Assembly (NCBI GenBank): GCA_963763365.1
Contig: CAVXOE010000011.1
Location: 496,001 to 560,000 of the forward strand
DNA: 64,000 bases
From: VAZQ01 sp963763365
GTDB taxonomy: Bacteria; Pseudomonadota; Alphaproteobacteria; Rhizobiales; Xanthobacteraceae
Direction of reading: 5' to 3'
Positions 8,868 through 17,275 of this stretch are shown in pieces. Under the pieces are notes generated by a model that did not search any database, was not told the origin of the DNA, and was given only the letters and a program-made list of their open reading frames with translations. Both the position numbers and the translations under genes were made by a program. Numbering within the stretch: position 1 is the first letter of the stretch; each line of letters begins with the position of its first letter.

Positions 8868-9725
8868 ATGAACCAGCGCCGCCCCTTCTTCGTCACCTTC
8901 CTGGCTCCCGCCATTGTCACGGCCGTCATTCTCGCCGCGGCGATGTTCGAGGTGCTGCAATACAGCGTGCGGGAGTTCATCCCAGGTTCGCTGAACGTGG
9001 GCGGCTTCACGCTCGACAATTTCGTGCGCATCCAGCGACCGATCTATTGGTGGGTGCTGCTCGACACCTTCTACATCAGCCTGCTGACGGCGATTTTCGC
9101 GCTCGTGCTGAGCTATCCGGTCGCCTATGCGCTGGTGCGCGCCCGGCGCGATTGGGTGCGCTCCCTCCTCGTCTCACTGTCGATCACGCCGCTCTTCACC
9201 GGCGAGATCGTCCGTACCTATTCCTGGATGCTGATGCTCGGCTCGGACGGCTTCGTGAACAGCATGCTGCAGAAGATATCGCTCATCGATATGCCGCTGC
9301 AGATCATGTACACTCGCTTCGGCGTGGTCGTCGCCCTGGTACAGTATTCGATGCCGGTCATGATCATCCTCCTGGCGACCGCGATCAGCCATGTCGACCG
9401 TGACTGCGAGAAGGCTGCGGCCAATCTCGGCGCCAACCCCGGCGCGGTGTTTTGGCGTATCACTTTGCCGCTGACCATGCCTGGCATTCTCTCCGGCATC
9501 GTCGTCGTCTTTGCCTGGACCATGAGCGCGTTCTCCACGCCGCAACTCATCGGCGGCGGCAAGGTCCTGATGATCGCGAACCTAGCCTATCTGCAAGGCT
9601 TCTCGGTGCTCAACCTGCCGTTCGCGGCAACGTTGAGCCTGATCGCGCTCGTCTCGGCGCTCGGTAGTCTCATCCTCATGAAAGCCGTGACCGGGCGCCT
9701 CGAGCGGCGCCTGGCCATCAGTTGA
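8868..9725 (+). CDS. ABC transporter permease, PotB-like
   Basis: 285 residues with about six membrane segments, starting at PFFVTFLAPAIVTAVILAAA, and the permease EAA-type loop CEKAAANLGANPGAVFWRIT near the middle of the C-terminal half. It pairs with the next permease to form the channel of a Pot-type importer. It starts 65 bases after the binding-protein gene; a GC-rich imperfect inverted repeat in that spacer may help set the protein ratio. The following permease begins ten bases later. Confidence 0.9.
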   Translation: MNQRRPFFVTFLAPAIVTAVILAAAMFEVLQYSVREFIPGSLNVGGFTLDNFVRIQRPIYWWVLLDTFYISLLTAIFALVLSYPVAYALVRARRDWVRSLLVSLSITPLFTGEIVRTYSWMLMLGSDGFVNSMLQKISLIDMPLQIMYTRFGVVVALVQYSMPVMIILLATAISHVDRDCEKAAANLGANPGAVFWRITLPLTMPGILSGIVVVFAWTMSAFSTPQLIGGGKVLMIANLAYLQGFSVLNLPFAATLSLIALVSALGSLILMKAVTGRLERRLAIS

Positions 9726-9735
9726 GGAAACCGGC

Positions 9736-10527
9736 ATGAGACCCTTCGCCTTCTGGAGCCTCGTGGTGGCGATCCTCGCCTATATGACGATTCCAACGCT
9801 GGTCGTGCTGATGACCTCGGTCAATCCGACCGAGATCCTTGCCTTCCCGCCGGAGGGTGTTTCCTTCAAGTGGTACCAGAAAGCGGTCACCTATCCGGAT
9901 TTCCAAATCGCCTTCAAGAACGGGCTGATCGTAACGTCCTGCGCTTCGACGCTGGCGCTGATCGTAGGCTCGGCGTTCGCCTGGCTCGTGCACCGTTACG
10001 ATTTCGCCGGGCGCCGCACGCTCGAGGCCGTGCTCTGGTCCCCGCTGATCATTCCGCATTTCACGCTTGGCTTCGGCTTCCTGCTGCTCGGCGGCGCCTT
10101 CCAATTGCAGCAGGGCTACACGTTTGTGGTGCTCGCCCATCTGGTCCTGCTGATGCCCTTCGTCACCCGCGCCGTGTATGTCAGCCTCGCAAATGTCGAT
10201 CCGAATCTCGCCCTCGCGGCGGCCAATCTCGGTGCTCCACCTTTCCAGGTGCTGACCCGCATCGAACTGCCGCTGGTACTGCCCGGAATGGCGGGAGGCT
10301 GGCTGATCGCCGCGGTCCTCTCGCTCACCGAGTTCACCGCCTCTCTCTATGTGACAGGCAGCCGCACCCAGACGTTGCCGGTCGCGATGTACAACTACAT
10401 CCGCGAATATGCCGACCCGACCGTGTCGGCCATCTCGTCGTTGCTCATCATTGCGACCACCATCATTATGTTCATCGCCGACCGCACCTTTGGCCTGCGC
10501 CGCGTGCTCGCGATCGATGCGCACTAG
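9736..10527 (+). CDS. ABC transporter permease, PotC-like
   Basis: 263 residues, second permease of the importer at 7777-11640. It starts with a membrane segment (FWSLVVAILAYMTIPTLVVL) and has the EAA loop ALAAANLGAPPFQVLTRIEL typical of PotC-type subunits. It lies ten bases after the first permease and 21 bases before the ATPase gene, so all are co-transcribed. Family and role are clear; substrate unknown. Confidence 0.9.
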   Translation: MRPFAFWSLVVAILAYMTIPTLVVLMTSVNPTEILAFPPEGVSFKWYQKAVTYPDFQIAFKNGLIVTSCASTLALIVGSAFAWLVHRYDFAGRRTLEAVLWSPLIIPHFTLGFGFLLLGGAFQLQQGYTFVVLAHLVLLMPFVTRAVYVSLANVDPNLALAAANLGAPPFQVLTRIELPLVLPGMAGGWLIAAVLSLTEFTASLYVTGSRTQTLPVAMYNYIREYADPTVSAISSLLIIATTIIMFIADRTFGLRRVLAIDAH

Positions 10528-10548
10528 ATCGAAGCAGACGACCCCGCC

Positions 10549-11640
10549 ATGAATGCGACCGCTGCCGTCGAGATCGTGCGTGTCCGGAAGGACTTCAGCG
10601 GGACCGTCGCCGTGGCCGATGTATCGCTGAAGATCGGCAAAGGCGAATTCGTCACTCTGCTCGGCCCCTCCGGCTGCGGCAAGTCGACCCTGCTCGGCAT
10701 CATCGCCGGCTTCGTCACGCCGACCGCCGGCAAGGTCGTGGTCGACAGCGTCGATATCACCAGCGTCGAACCCTATAAGCGCAACATCGGCATGGTCTTT
10801 CAGAGCTACGCGCTGTTCCCGCACATGAACGTGTTCGAGAACATCGCGTTCGGGCTGCGCATGCGCAAGCTGCCGAAGGCCGAGATCGAGACCGACGTGC
10901 GCCGCGTCGTCGACATGATGAAGCTCACCGGAATGGAGGGCCGTCGCGTCCGTCAGCTTTCCGGCGGACAGCAGCAACGCGTCGCGCTCGCCCGCGCCGT
11001 CGTCATCAGGCCGAAGGTGCTGCTGCTCGACGAGCCGTTGTCGGCGCTCGACAAGAACCTGCGCGCGCAGATGCAGGTCGAGCTCTTGGATCTCCACCGC
11101 AAGACCGGGCTGACGACCGTCTTCGTCACTCACGATCAGGGCGAGGCGCTCAGCCTTTCCGACCGGATCGTCGTGATGAACCGCGGCGAGGTGCACCAGG
11201 TCGCGGCACCGATCGAGCTTTACCGCACACCGGCGAACGGCTTCGTCGCCTCCTTCATCGGCGAGATCAACGCGCTGCCGAAGGCCCGTTATGAGGTCGA
11301 GGGAGCGAACGCAGCGCTCGTCATGCCGGGTGGGAGCAGGCTTACGTCAGTTGCACGCCCGGACTGGGGCTTTGCGCACGGGGCGCAGGTGCAGGCATTC
11401 CTGCGTCCCGAGCAGGTCCGTCCGGTTCGTCCCGGCGAAGCGAGCGCGAACATCGTCCGGGGGATCGTCGCGGCGCACATCTATCAGGGCTCGCACACCA
11501 TCACCCGCGTCGAGGTCGAGGGCATCGGCATCGTCCAGACCCGTGTGACCGGGGCCGAAATCATCAGCAAGAGTCCGGTCGGAGCGCCGGTCTCTCTCGT
11601 GCTCGATATCGGCGAGGCCGTGATCCTCCCAGCGAACTGA
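10549..11640 (+). CDS. ABC transporter ATP-binding protein, PotA-like
   Basis: 363 residues. Walker A is GPSGCGKST, the signature is QLSGGQQQRVALARA, Walker B is VLLLDEPLSALD, and the switch histidine sits in VFVTHDQGEAL. A TOBE-type C-terminal domain occupies about 270-360, as in PotA. It energises the importer formed with the two preceding permeases. It ends the operon; 122 bases later a racemase gene begins on the same strand, possibly still co-transcribed. Confidence 0.92.
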   Translation: MNATAAVEIVRVRKDFSGTVAVADVSLKIGKGEFVTLLGPSGCGKSTLLGIIAGFVTPTAGKVVVDSVDITSVEPYKRNIGMVFQSYALFPHMNVFENIAFGLRMRKLPKAEIETDVRRVVDMMKLTGMEGRRVRQLSGGQQQRVALARAVVIRPKVLLLDEPLSALDKNLRAQMQVELLDLHRKTGLTTVFVTHDQGEALSLSDRIVVMNRGEVHQVAAPIELYRTPANGFVASFIGEINALPKARYEVEGANAALVMPGGSRLTSVARPDWGFAHGAQVQAFLRPEQVRPVRPGEASANIVRGIVAAHIYQGSHTITRVEVEGIGIVQTRVTGAEIISKSPVGAPVSLVLDIGEAVILPAN

Positions 11641-11762
11641 TGACGTGATCACGACGCCAACCGGCCACACCAGACCTCTGGCCCCGACCGAAACGATGCC
11701 ACTTGCAACGCGTCCTGACTTCGCGATGATGGCGCCTGAAATCGAGCACAGCGAGCGGGCCT

Positions 11763-12430
11763 ATGAACGCGGCACCTCGGCGGATTCGCGTCGTCAATCC
11801 AAACTCCAATGAAGCCGTCACGCGGGGCGTCGATGCCGCGCTGGAGCCACTGCGATTTGCGAACGGTCCGGAGATCGTCTGCTCGACGCTGACGGAAGGT
11901 CCCTTCGGCATCGAAACCCAGGCGGACGTCGAAAGTGTCGTGATGCCGCTGCGCCGGATGGTGGAAGCGGACAATTCCTCCGACGCCTTCGTCATCGCGT
12001 GCTACAGCGATCCAGGGCTGCACGTCTGCCGCGAAAGCACGACGCGTCCGGTGTTCGGGATCGCCGAGTGCGGCGTCTCACCGCGCTCGCGCGCGGCGGC
12101 CGTTTCGGCGTCATTGCCATCAGCCAGCGGTCGATCGCCCGGCACATGCGCTACCTGCGTCAGATGGGCCTCACCGACCGGTTCGCCGGCGAACGCCCGC
12201 TCGAAATGTCCGTCGCCGAGACGGCAAGCGGCGAGAAAACACTCGAGCGCATGATCGAAGTCGCGCGGCAATTGAAAGAGCAGGACGGTGCCGAAGCGAT
12301 TGTGATGGGTTGCGCCGGCATGGCGCGTCATCGCCGTCCGCTGGAGGAGGCGATCGGTGTTCCGGTGATCGACCCGACGCAGGCCGCGGTCGCAATGGCG
12401 GTCGGGGCCGTGCAGTTCAGCCGCGCTTGA
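11763..12430 (+). pseudogene. Asp/Glu/hydantoin racemase family gene with a single-base frame break
   Basis: The 5' part reads MNAAPRRIRVVNPNSNEAVT through AECGV; the rest of the family sequence (LTALARGGRFGVIAIS onward) continues in another frame. One missing base near 12077, where GTCTCACC would need to be GTCCTCACC, restores a full-length protein of about 223 residues. Both catalytic cysteines of racemases are present in the two parts: Cys80 in IACYSDPGL, and the cysteine in MGCAGMA. Hydantoin racemases interconvert the enantiomers of 5-substituted hydantoins and fit the carbamoylase and hydantoinase nearby. It may be intact in reality if the break is a sequence error. The 3' end overlaps the convergent flavin reductase gene by 14 bases. 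Confidence 0.75.
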
Positions 12431-13070
12431 TTTCGTTCGACGCAAGCCACTCGGCGTGGGTCTGACGCGCCAGCGAGAATGGTTTGCCGAGCGGCGCGTA
12501 AAGATTGGCGAACAGGCGCGCCACCGGCTTGTAGGCATCGAGGTTCACGTACATCCGGACGGGATCGACGATGCCGGCACGCGCATGCAAATGGACCACC
12601 TGGCCGACGCACAAACGGCGGCGCGGGCTGACCTCCAACGTCTGATAGTGGCGGCACTCCAGTGACGCAACCGCCTCCGCGATCCGCGGCACCGGAATCG
12701 CAGCGCCCGGCGCCGCCGTGAGACCGGCGGCATCGAGTTCGCTGGTGCCCGGCGGAAAATCCACCGCGCAGATATTCATGCGCTCCGCCAGAGCCTCATC
12801 GACGAGATTGACTGTGAACGCTTCGTGATCGCGGATATGCGCGGACGTATCCTTCGGTGAGCCGTCGGGCCGCGACTCCAATCCGAGAACGACGAGCGGC
12901 GGGTCCTCCGCAAAGACATTGAAGAACGAGAACGGCGCGGCATTGACGATTCCCCCGGGACCGAGCGTGGTGACGAGCGCGATCGGCCGCGGCACAACCA
13001 GCGCGCACAGAAGCTTGTAGCGGTCTTGTGCCGGCAGCGTGGTGAAATCGGCGCTGAATGACGAGGACAT
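12417..13070 (-). CDS. Flavin reductase-like / flavoredoxin family protein
   Basis: 217 residues with the FMN-binding split-barrel pattern: PRPIALVTTLGPGGIVNAAP at about 27-46 followed by FSFFNVFAEDPPLVV, typical of the DIM6/NTAB group. Members reduce flavin with NAD(P)H for partner monooxygenases or act as flavin-binding oxidoreductases. Its start codon overlaps the stop of the N-carbamoylase gene by one base, so the two are co-translated. It could feed the HpaB-type monooxygenase at 3369-4823, although the genes are 8 kb apart. The partner is an inference. Confidence 0.85.
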   Translation of the reverse strand: MSSSFSADFTTLPAQDRYKLLCALVVPRPIALVTTLGPGGIVNAAPFSFFNVFAEDPPLVVLGLESRPDGSPKDTSAHIRDHEAFTVNLVDEALAERMNICAVDFPPGTSELDAAGLTAAPGAAIPVPRIAEAVASLECRHYQTLEVSPRRRLCVGQVVHLHARAGIVDPVRMYVNLDAYKPVARLFANLYAPLGKPFSLARQTHAEWLASNEIKRG

Positions 13071-14023
13071 TAGTCACGCTCCGGCGGGAGGATGACGCCG
13101 GTCTGGTCGGTGATGCGGCCATAATGCTCGACGCGGCGGTGGCGATTGAAATCGAAGATCGTTTCCTTGCCGAAGATGGTGGCGTCGAGATCGCAGTCTG
13201 CGACGATCAGTTCGTCATCTTCGGTCTTGGCTTCGGCAACGATCTCGCCGTCCGGATTGACGATCATGCTGCCGGCGATCATGTGGAAGCCATCTTCCGC
13301 TCCGCCTTTCGCAACCGCCACGACCCAGGTCGAGTTCTGGTAGGCACCGGCCTGTAGCGTCAGGCGGTTGTGAAACAGGCGCTTCTCCGGCCCCTCGCCT
13401 TCCCGCTGCGAATTGGTCGACGGCGTATTGTAGCCGAGCACGATCAGCTCCACGCCTTGCAGTCCCATGACGCGATACGTCTCCGGCCAGCGCCGGTCAT
13501 TGCAGATGCACATGCCGACAATGCCGCCCATCGCGCGCCAGACCGGAAAGCCGAGATCGCCGGGCTCGAAATAGCGCTTCTCCAGGTGTTGGAAGGCGCG
13601 CTGCGGATCGAACTCCGAATGGCCCGGGAGGTGCACCTTGCGGTACTTGCCGACGATCCTTCCATCCCGATCGACCAGAATGGACGTGTTGAAGTGATGG
13701 CCGTCGGCGGTGAGCTCGGCATAGCCGAACGACATCCCGATCCGGTACTTCGCGGCCTGCTCGAACAGCGGCCGCGTGGCGGCATTGGGCATCTCCCGCT
13801 CGAACCACGCATCGACCTCCGCCTGGTCCGTCATGTACCAGCGCGGGAAGAACGTGGTGAGCGCAAGTTCCGGATAGACAACGAAATCGCATTTCTGTCC
13901 GTGCGCCTGATCGAGCAGATCCAGCATACGCCGGACCACCGCCTGCCTGCTGTCCGCCTTGTGGATCGGCCCCATCTGGGCGCCGCCAATCCGAAGCACT
14001 CGGCTCACCAAATCCTCCCGCAA
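13070..14023 (-). CDS. N-carbamoyl-D-amino acid hydrolase (nitrilase superfamily)
   Basis: 317 residues closely following the known Agrobacterium-type D-carbamoylases from end to end. The catalytic triad is visible: Glu52 in YPELALTTFFPRW, Lys129 in KYRKVHLPGH and Cys174 in CICNDRRWPE. The enzyme splits N-carbamoyl-D-amino acids into D-amino acid, CO2 and ammonia, the final step of the hydantoin pathway. A racemase lies 640 bases beyond it and a hydantoinase at 18250, so the three activities of the classical D-hydantoin route are all within 8 kb. It follows the polar amino acid permease gene by one base, so uptake and hydrolysis share an operon. Confidence 0.92.
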   Translation of the reverse strand: MREDLVSRVLRIGGAQMGPIHKADSRQAVVRRMLDLLDQAHGQKCDFVVYPELALTTFFPRWYMTDQAEVDAWFEREMPNAATRPLFEQAAKYRIGMSFGYAELTADGHHFNTSILVDRDGRIVGKYRKVHLPGHSEFDPQRAFQHLEKRYFEPGDLGFPVWRAMGGIVGMCICNDRRWPETYRVMGLQGVELIVLGYNTPSTNSQREGEGPEKRLFHNRLTLQAGAYQNSTWVVAVAKGGAEDGFHMIAGSMIVNPDGEIVAEAKTEDDELIVADCDLDATIFGKETIFDFNRHRRVEHYGRITDQTGVILPPERD

Positions 14024-14024
14024 T

Positions 14025-14690
14025 TCACGTCGCGATCCGCCGTTCCAGCCGGCTGATCAGGCGCACGACCGGCCACAGCATAACAAGGTAGATCGCGGCG
14101 GCCAGCACGATCGGCGACGAATTGAAGGTCACCGAGCGTGCCATATCGGCCGAATAGAGCAACTCCGGCAGCGCAACCACGCTCGCGATCGAGGTGAGCT
14201 TCACCACCTCGACGGTGTTGGACACGAGATCGGGCAGCACGTTGCGCACCGCTTGCGGCAAGACGACATAAGTCAGCGTCTGGTACCCCCGAAGCCCGGT
14301 CGAACGGGCCGCATCCCATTGGCCCCGGCCGATGCTTTCGATGCCGGCACGATAGATCTCGCCGTAGTAGCTTGACGTGTTGAGGAAGAAAGCGATGGCC
14401 ACCGCCGTCAGGGGCGATGGCCGGAAGCCTGCGAACGGCAGGCCGGCATAAACGAAGATCAAAAGCACGAGCGGCGGAATGGCGCGGAAGAAGTCCAAAC
14501 CCGCGATCGCCGCCCAGCGCACGGTGCGTGAACGGGACAACGACGTGAGGGCGAACACCAGCCCGCCCGCCAATCCAAGCGGAACAACGATCAGGCAAAT
14601 AAGCAGCGTTTGCTGGAGCCCCTGAAGAATGATCGGCAGCGACTGCTGCATGATCGCGAGATTGAAGAACTGCTGGACGAGCGCGTCCAT
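14025..14690 (-). CDS. Polar amino acid-type ABC transporter permease (second)
   Basis: 221 residues from the ATG at 14690, which overlaps the stop of the preceding permease by one base (TGATG). It has the HisM/GlnP-type fold with ILQGLQQTLLICLIVVPLGL at the N-terminus and the coupling loop DAARSTGLRGYQTLTYVVLP. Paired with the 14690-15373 permease it forms the channel of a polar amino acid importer. The N-carbamoylase gene begins one base after its stop. Substrate is probably an amino acid or its N-carbamoyl derivative, by context. Confidence 0.9.
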   Translation of the reverse strand: MDALVQQFFNLAIMQQSLPIILQGLQQTLLICLIVVPLGLAGGLVFALTSLSRSRTVRWAAIAGLDFFRAIPPLVLLIFVYAGLPFAGFRPSPLTAVAIAFFLNTSSYYGEIYRAGIESIGRGQWDAARSTGLRGYQTLTYVVLPQAVRNVLPDLVSNTVEVVKLTSIASVVALPELLYSADMARSVTFNSSPIVLAAAIYLVMLWPVVRLISRLERRIAT

Positions 14691-15373
14691 CAGACCCTCC
14701 GCCAGGCGAATCTGGTTTCGAGGAAACGGCCCAGCACGACCACCGGAATGAAAAGGATCACGTAGGCGATAGCCCCCATCATCAGTGGGGTGGCATTGCC
14801 GGAAAACGACTGCGCGGTGGTGGCCTGGTTCAGGATTTCGCCAACCCCGATCACGGTGCCGAGGGCGGTGTTCTTTGTGATCGCGATCGTTCGGTTGGTG
14901 AGCGGCGCGACTGTCAGGCGAACCGCCTGCGGCAGGACGACGTACGCGAGCGTGCCGAGAAAGCTCAAACCGGTGGAGCGCGCCGCCTCCCACTGGCCCT
15001 TCGGGATCGACAGAATGCCAGCCCAGAAGATTTCCTCGGCAAACGCGGCCAGCACAAGGGCAAGCACGAGCCAAAGGACCGCAAACGACGGCAGATTGAT
15101 GCCGACATTCGGAAGCCCGAAATAAACCAGCAGAATCAAAACGAGCGGCGGCAACGCACGGAACACGTCGACGAAGACCACGATCAGCGCATTGATTCCG
15201 GGCCAGCGAAACGCGCGTATGACCGCGAGCGCAAGCCCGAGCAAGATACCGGTAACGACCACGGCCGCGGCGATCTCGACCGTCACCACCACACCTTTCA
15301 AGATCGCCGGAAGATAGCGCTCGATCACGGCTTCGTTGAAGAAGGTGTCGAGAAAGCGCGACCAGCCCCCCAT
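14690..15373 (-). CDS. Polar amino acid-type ABC transporter permease (first)
   Basis: 227 residues with several membrane segments and the coupling loop EAARSTGLSFLGTLAYVVLP, typical of HisQ/GlnP permeases. A family-specific IIGVGEILNQ-like block (here VIGVGEILNQ) follows the loop. It lies seven bases after the ATPase gene and overlaps the next permease by one base. It is a channel subunit of the importer encoded at 14025-17083. Confidence 0.9.
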   Translation of the reverse strand: MGGWSRFLDTFFNEAVIERYLPAILKGVVVTVEIAAAVVVTGILLGLALAVIRAFRWPGINALIVVFVDVFRALPPLVLILLVYFGLPNVGINLPSFAVLWLVLALVLAAFAEEIFWAGILSIPKGQWEAARSTGLSFLGTLAYVVLPQAVRLTVAPLTNRTIAITKNTALGTVIGVGEILNQATTAQSFSGNATPLMMGAIAYVILFIPVVVLGRFLETRFAWRRV

Positions 15374-15380
15374 GACGGTC

Positions 15381-16124
15381 TCAGCGGGTCAGTTCGGCGA
15401 TGAACGCGCGGGTGCGCGCCTCGCCGGGAGCGGAGAACATCTGTTGCGGAGGCCCTTGTTCCATGATCAGCCCGTGGTCCATGAAGACCACACGGTCGGC
15501 GGCATCGCGCGCAAAGCGCATCTCGTGGCTCACTACCAGCATGGTCATGCCGGCGCGCTTGAGCTCCCGCATGACGTTGAGCACGCTGCCGACAAGCTCC
15601 GGATCGAGCGCCGATGTTGGCTCGTCGAACAGCATCACCTTCGGTTCGAGCGCGAGCGAGCGCGCAATCGCCACTCGCTGCTGTTGGCCGCCCGAAAGCT
15701 CGCCCGGATAGGCGCGCGCTTTGTCGGCGAGGCCTACCCGATCGAGTGCCGCCATGCCGATGCGCTCTGCCTCCGCGCGCGATTTTCCCAACACCTTGAC
15801 GAGCGCGAGCGTGACGTTCCGCAGCGCCGTCATATGCGGATAGAGGTTGAACGACTGAAAGACCATGCCGATCTGGCGCCGCATGGCATTGACGTCGGTG
15901 GCACGCGCCATGACGTCGACGCCGTCAACCCGGATCGAACCGGCGGACGGCTCCTCCAGGCGATTGCAGCAGCGCAGCAGAGTGCTCTTGCCGGAGCCCG
16001 ACGGCCCGATGACGAAGACCAGTTCCTGCGGCAGAACCGCCAGGTCGATCCCGCGCAGCACCTCCACATCGTGAAATTTCTTGCGCAGGCCGCGAATGTC
16101 CAGGATAGGAGCGGCGGTCATCAA
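15381..16124 (-). CDS. Polar amino acid-type ABC transporter ATP-binding protein (GlnQ/HisP-like)
   Basis: 247 residues. Walker A is GPSGSGKSTLLRC, the signature ELSGGQQQRVAIARSLA, Walker B VMLFDEPTSALDPE and the switch histidine is in VVSHEMRFARD. The family-typical GMVFQSFNLYPHMTALRNV Q-loop is also present. It powers the importer with the two permeases downstream. A palindromic repeat separates it from the binding-protein gene upstream. Confidence 0.93.
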   Translation of the reverse strand: MMTAAPILDIRGLRKKFHDVEVLRGIDLAVLPQELVFVIGPSGSGKSTLLRCCNRLEEPSAGSIRVDGVDVMARATDVNAMRRQIGMVFQSFNLYPHMTALRNVTLALVKVLGKSRAEAERIGMAALDRVGLADKARAYPGELSGGQQQRVAIARSLALEPKVMLFDEPTSALDPELVGSVLNVMRELKRAGMTMLVVSHEMRFARDAADRVVFMDHGLIMEQGPPQQMFSAPGEARTRAFIAELTR

Positions 16125-16129
16125 TCGCT

Positions 16130-16213
16130 CCGTTCGTGCCCGCGAAGGCGGGCACCCAGTTCTTTGGCTGTCCGCATTTTGCGCTGGGTCCCCGCCTTCG
16201 CGGGGACGAACGG
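16130..16213. repeat. Palindromic repeat element (REP-like) between binding-protein and ATPase genes
   Basis: An outer inverted repeat of about 28 bases per arm: the left arm starts CGTTCGTGCCCGCGAAGG and the right arm ends CCTTCGCGGGGACGAACG, with only a few mismatches and a short spacer. The inner GAAGGCGGG/CCCGCCTTC core is widely dispersed in genomes of Bradyrhizobium and relatives. As RNA it would form a long hairpin downstream of the binding-protein gene, which could protect that message and lower expression of the ATPase and permease genes. Confidence 0.8.
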
Positions 16214-16243
16214 AACAAGTGGTCCCACCTCAGAACATCAGGG

Positions 16244-17083
16244 CTAGCCGCATGTCGGGGTGTGCGGGGTCGGGTCGTAGCCAGGCATGTCGGGAACGCC
16301 ATAGCCAGGGAACACGGTCACGGCGGCCGAACCTGCCGGTGGCGCAACACCGAACCATTTCTCATGCATCTTGGCGATCGTGCCATCGAGCTTCATGCAT
16401 TCGATCGCGCCTTCCAGCGTCTTGCGCAATTCACCCGAATCCTTGCGCAGGGGCGCGGCCCAGACCAAACCGGTCGAGTGGAGATATGACAACTCGAGTT
16501 GTGGATTGTTCTTGACCGCCCAGGCGATCACGGTGTTGCCTGCGACGTTGGCATCGGCACGCCCCACCATCACCGCCTGCACGGCATCGGTCTGGGTGCC
16601 GAAGGACTCGACCTTCCAACCGATCTTCCCTTCGAGATCGCGCACCCAAGAATCGTAGGCTGAGCCTTTGTTGACGGAGACGGTCTTGCCTTTGAGGTCT
16701 TCGAGTTTTGCGACCTTTGGCGATCCCTTTTTGATCAGAAACTGAAAATCGGTATTCAGATAGCCCTCGGTGAACAGCATGCTGTCGGCGCGCTCCTTGG
16801 TTACGGTGGTGGGAGCGGCGAGAAAGTCGTAGGTGCCAGCCTGTAGGGCCGGCACCAGCCCGGAAAATTGCGCGGCGTCGATCACGATCTTGCGCTTGAG
16901 CCGGGCCGCGATCCCATTGGCAAGATCTACATTGAACCCCTGATAGCCGCCGGCAAGATTTGGAAATGCGTGCGGAGCAAACGTGCCGTCGACCGCAGCG
17001 CGCAACGGCGGTGGCTCCTGAGCGAATACGGGCGTTACGAGCAGCAGCACGGCACCGGCAGTCGCGAACGTGGATCGGATCAT
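16244..17083 (-). CDS. Polar amino acid-type ABC transporter periplasmic binding protein (family 3)
   Basis: 279 residues with a signal peptide (FATAGAVLLLVTPVFAQ) and the family 3 solute-binding domain: PLRAAVDGTFAPHAFPN, GFNVDLANGIAARLKRKI and the KGKTVSVNKGSAYDSW lobe. It captures substrate for the downstream importer. The C-terminal tail after about 250 is rich in Pro and Gly and not part of the core. It is the first gene of the operon and is divergent from the DapA-like gene at 17276. Confidence 0.9.
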   Translation of the reverse strand: MIRSTFATAGAVLLLVTPVFAQEPPPLRAAVDGTFAPHAFPNLAGGYQGFNVDLANGIAARLKRKIVIDAAQFSGLVPALQAGTYDFLAAPTTVTKERADSMLFTEGYLNTDFQFLIKKGSPKVAKLEDLKGKTVSVNKGSAYDSWVRDLEGKIGWKVESFGTQTDAVQAVMVGRADANVAGNTVIAWAVKNNPQLELSYLHSTGLVWAAPLRKDSGELRKTLEGAIECMKLDGTIAKMHEKWFGVAPPAGSAAVTVFPGYGVPDMPGYDPTPHTPTCG

Positions 17084-17275
17084 AGGTGTTCCCTCACGTG
17101 GCCCGGCGGCATGCGTTCGACTATAGCAACAGGCTCAACGGGGACAAGGCGAATGCGCAGGCAGCGCGCTGCTGCGCGTGCCTAATGGCACCGCAGGAGA
17201 TGGTGGCGCGGTTGCCCTTCGCCACCCGCGAGGTATACATTCGTCGAGACGCTCTTACCAACCGAAAGCAGAACC

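Noticed and set aside
9718..11196. Open frame of 492 codons on the minus strand
   Set aside because: Antisense to the Pot-type permease and ATPase genes; low-complexity His/Asp/Arg-rich product without family similarity.
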